From the NCBI RefSeq assembly GCF_036370855.1, contig NC_088111.1, positions 17,209,501-17,273,500 on the forward strand: DNA of 64,000 nucleotides. The letters are read 5' to 3'. Numbering within the stretch: the stretch's first letter is position 1; every line of letters starts with the position of its first letter. The translations under genes and the position numbers were made by a program. Of the stretch, positions 62,201 through 64,000 are shown piece by piece. This DNA is from Dromaius novaehollandiae. Its lineage: Eukaryota; Chordata; Aves; Casuariiformes; Dromaiidae. The notes below the pieces were generated by a model. The model searched no databases. It was not told the origin of the DNA and saw nothing but the letters and a program-made list of their open reading frames with translations.

Positions 62201-64000
62201 TTGAGGTTCAGGCTCTTGTTTCTGGAGGGTATCAGAGAAGATCTTTTAATCTTTCTCATCATCCCTGCTACTGTACAGTCCACTGACCTCTTCCTGTAGC
62301 TCCCTATCTGGAAAAAGAGCTCCTTAACCAACACACACAAGGACACCGTTTCTCTTGGTCCTAGCGTTAGCGAGAGGCACACCAGGTATTTCTGCAGCCT
62401 GAGGACTGAAGAACTACATCCTCCCTCTGGAGTCTGGTCTGAGTTGAAGCCTCTGGTGTGCCAGGGATAGTTGCTCTATCAGTGTTGGAGACTGCACCCT
62501 GTAATGTGTCACCACCACTGACCACACAGACCCAGACTGGCCTCAGCAGAGTTTCTGGCTCCCTGCTGCACAAGCTGCAGCATGTGTCAGCTGCTTCTGG
62601 GAGCTGTGCTCTGGGTCTGGCAGTTATATAGGCCTCTCCCTAGCACCAGCTGAAAGGATGCTTGACACTTCCTTAATTAGGAGGCAGCTGGAGACAAAAG
62701 CTCAGAGCACCCTTTGATCGGGATTAGCTGACACAGCTCATTTGAGACTGTTTGAGCTTGCTAGAAATAAAAGTTTCCTTTAGCTGTCCTTTCCCTGAAG
62801 TTCCTAGAAGGGTTCCCAGAAGTCCTCTGATGCTCGCATAAGTTGCTCCCAGATTTAGAAGCAGGGCTGGGAAACAGCTGCACAAACTGCTGTGTCTGTT
62901 GGCTGCTCCCATTAGCTGCATTCTTCCTGCTTCTGTGAGTCTGTTCCCACCTGCCTGCAGACCTCAGCAGGGCACAGGGAAACATCCCTGTAGAGCCAAA
63001 CTGACTGTAGAGTGCAGGCTTAAGCACCACTGCTTTAACTTACTTGGTAGAGGGACTACTGGCAGAGCTGGTGACATTTCCACCTTAGTGAGGAGGCTTT
63101 TGCATCAGGGACCAACAGCAAGCACAAGGTCACTGCTGAGTCTTTAATCCCAGCTCTTCCCTGACTCCCTCCTGCTATTGCAGGATGTCCCCTGTTAATG
63201 GAGCTGGCTCCAGGTCATTGTGGCTTTTGAAACATGACAACAAAAATAGTTTTGATGTAGGCAACTGAAATTGTCAAGATGGCTGAGGAAGTAGTGCACG
63301 CTTGAGTCTTTCGCTCTACGTAATGATCAGCACAACAGCGTACTAGGGCACATTGTTACCCAAAGCTTAGGAAAGACACTGCCTCTGCCACCTAGATTGG
63401 GAATAAATAGTTGAAAGATTTAAAAGCTGCCAATCAAATTAGTCCATGCTCAAACTGTTGTGCCATTTGATCAATTTTCAGCTGTGCTCATTTTGTCTTT
63501 GTGTTCGCATCTGATGTTTGCAGGGATTTCTTTTTGCATGTTTTCCATTCATGTATTTTCAATTATGCTTTTGTACAAAGTGGTGTGATTTGTTCAGCTG
63601 CACTCACGTAAAGTAAAAAACTAGAAGCTGAGCTTCTGATCCCACAAGATGTGCAGTGCATATAGAGCAACCAGTTAAAACCACAAAAAAAAAATACATT
63701 TGCAGAGCTCACAGTGGAAGCACAGCTGTTCAGCCCCAACCTTTGCCGCTGTCCTCTTCTGTCTGTTGCAAACATCACTTAGCATCTGGTTATAATGAGG
63801 CAGATGTTGCTCAGCAGCCTAATTCCTGAGATAAGAATATCCCTAGAGAAACATTCCACAGTGACATACGACCCTTGTCATGGAGATGGTAGCTCAACAG
63901 TCCTTCATTACTGTCTAACAGTAAAAGAGGGAAAAGGGAAGAGTAGAGGATAACTCTTTGCCGGACAGAGGGGAGCAGCATCTGGCATTGTCTTCCCCTC
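59248..64000 (+). CDS. NAGPA: NAGPA, 5' part: exons 1-2 of the uncovering enzyme
   Basis: Exon 1 is 59248-59375 and exon 2 is 59688-60173; the donor at 60174 opens an intron that runs past the window end, so about 204 residues are seen. NAGPA is the trans-Golgi phosphodiester glycosidase that removes GlcNAc from GlcNAc-P-mannose on lysosomal enzymes, exposing the mannose-6-phosphate signal. Residues 1-42 are Ala/Arg-rich with a hydrophobic core (VVAAALAALGWLQAARG), the likely signal peptide. A propeptide with an HGPRHHH stretch ends at RYVR (66-69), a furin-type R-x-x-R site just before DC, matching the human cleavage before Asp-Cys. The catalytic domain then starts: TRTFVSYV, SVLEPGGTGGC, VEETA, VAQNGGYFDMGTGECLGNVV and RGLQNAQFGIRKDG. 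The human protein continues with EGF-like repeats, a membrane helix and a cytosolic tail, none of which is in this window. Confidence 0.93.
60541..60738 (-). mobile_element. CR1 LINE 3' tail
   Basis: Plus-strand text starts CACAGAATCACCAAGGTTGG and continues with GGAACCTCTGGATGTCTGCA and TTTTGAGCATCTCCAAGGAT, the reverse complement of the avian CR1 3' UTR. It ends at an A/T-only tract (60739-60767), beyond which the sequence jumps to the CR1 ORF2 endonuclease. Confidence 0.9.
60771..61320 (-). pseudogene. CR1 ORF2 remnant: N-terminal endonuclease only
   Basis: The minus strand, read across stops and frameshifts, gives the start of a CR1-type APE endonuclease: HSMGSQQPELK, QLQGYDLTGI, MWWDSSYDGAAAMDGYRLF, then EASRSQALVLKGDFNHSDIC. 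GDFNH carries the catalytic Asp/Asn pair of the family. The reverse-transcriptase part, which should follow, is absent: the endonuclease stops at 60771 against an A/T tract and the CR1 3' tail. Confidence 0.8.
61440..62620 (-). pseudogene. CR1 ORF1 remnant with SGNH esterase-like domain
   Basis: The minus-strand reading frame 62054-61629 and its continuation to about 61500 match the ORF1 esterase domain described for CR1-like retrotransposons. Block I is VVSDCGDSLLRG (about 61964-61930). The GTND block is decayed to HVNTNHTA (about 61785-61820), and the Asp-His block survives as GRDGIHLIK (about 61541-61567). Upstream (62060-62620) is a charged, coiled-coil-like ORF1 N-terminal part broken by stops. 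The order ORF1, ORF2 endonuclease, 3' tail on one strand shows a single element or nested copies of one family. Confidence 0.75.

Larger units (their letters stand above)
60174..64000 (+). other. NAGPA intron 2 (partial)
   Basis: Intronic from the GTAAGA donor at 60174 to the window end. It contains the CR1 complex at 60541-62620. The remainder (60174-60540 and 62621-64000) shows no exon matching the expected next NAGPA block and no other recognised feature. Confidence 0.75.

Overview
This is a vertebrate nuclear window, almost certainly from a bird. Genes are split into many short exons with GT-AG introns. Promoters sit in CpG islands, the interspersed repeats are avian-type CR1 LINEs, and the gene order EEF2KMT - ALG1 - C16orf89 - NAGPA matches the human 16p13.3 block (from memory, on chromosome 14 in chicken). 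The species cannot be told from the sequence alone.

Layout. Bases 1-23,800 are AT-rich and hold no intact gene that I recognise; in human this flank faces RBFOX1. Inside it lies what looks like a dead, unprocessed ENPP7-like (alkaline sphingomyelinase family) gene, with two decayed exons at 6707-7297 and 10523-10715. There is also a CR1 tail near 1.2-1.6 kb, several faint MIR-like fragments and one orphan exon-like ORF on the minus strand (19293-19531). EEF2KMT (FAM86 family, + strand, 8 exons, 340 aa) runs from 24094 to 31176. It converges on ALG1 (- strand, 13 exons, 463 aa, 34887-44642). ALG1 stands head-to-head with the secreted-protein gene C16orf89 (+ strand, 8 exons, 329 aa, 46084-54117), 1.44 kb apart. 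After 5 kb of intergenic DNA comes a CpG-island promoter and the first two exons of NAGPA (+ strand, from 59248). The rest of NAGPA lies beyond the window, and its second intron carries a rearranged CR1 with recognisable ORF1 esterase and ORF2 endonuclease remnants.

Functionally these are mostly housekeeping genes. EEF2KMT methylates elongation factor 2. ALG1 adds the first mannose to the dolichol-linked N-glycan precursor. NAGPA uncovers mannose-6-phosphate on lysosomal enzymes, which are themselves N-glycoproteins. C16orf89 encodes a secreted protein of unknown function. ALG1 and NAGPA both start in a perfect TISU element, and the NAGPA promoter has four MYB-type sites and a CACGTG E-box within 100 bp of its start codon. 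All exon joins were worked out by eye from splice sites, reading phase and remembered family sequences; none was tested against transcripts.
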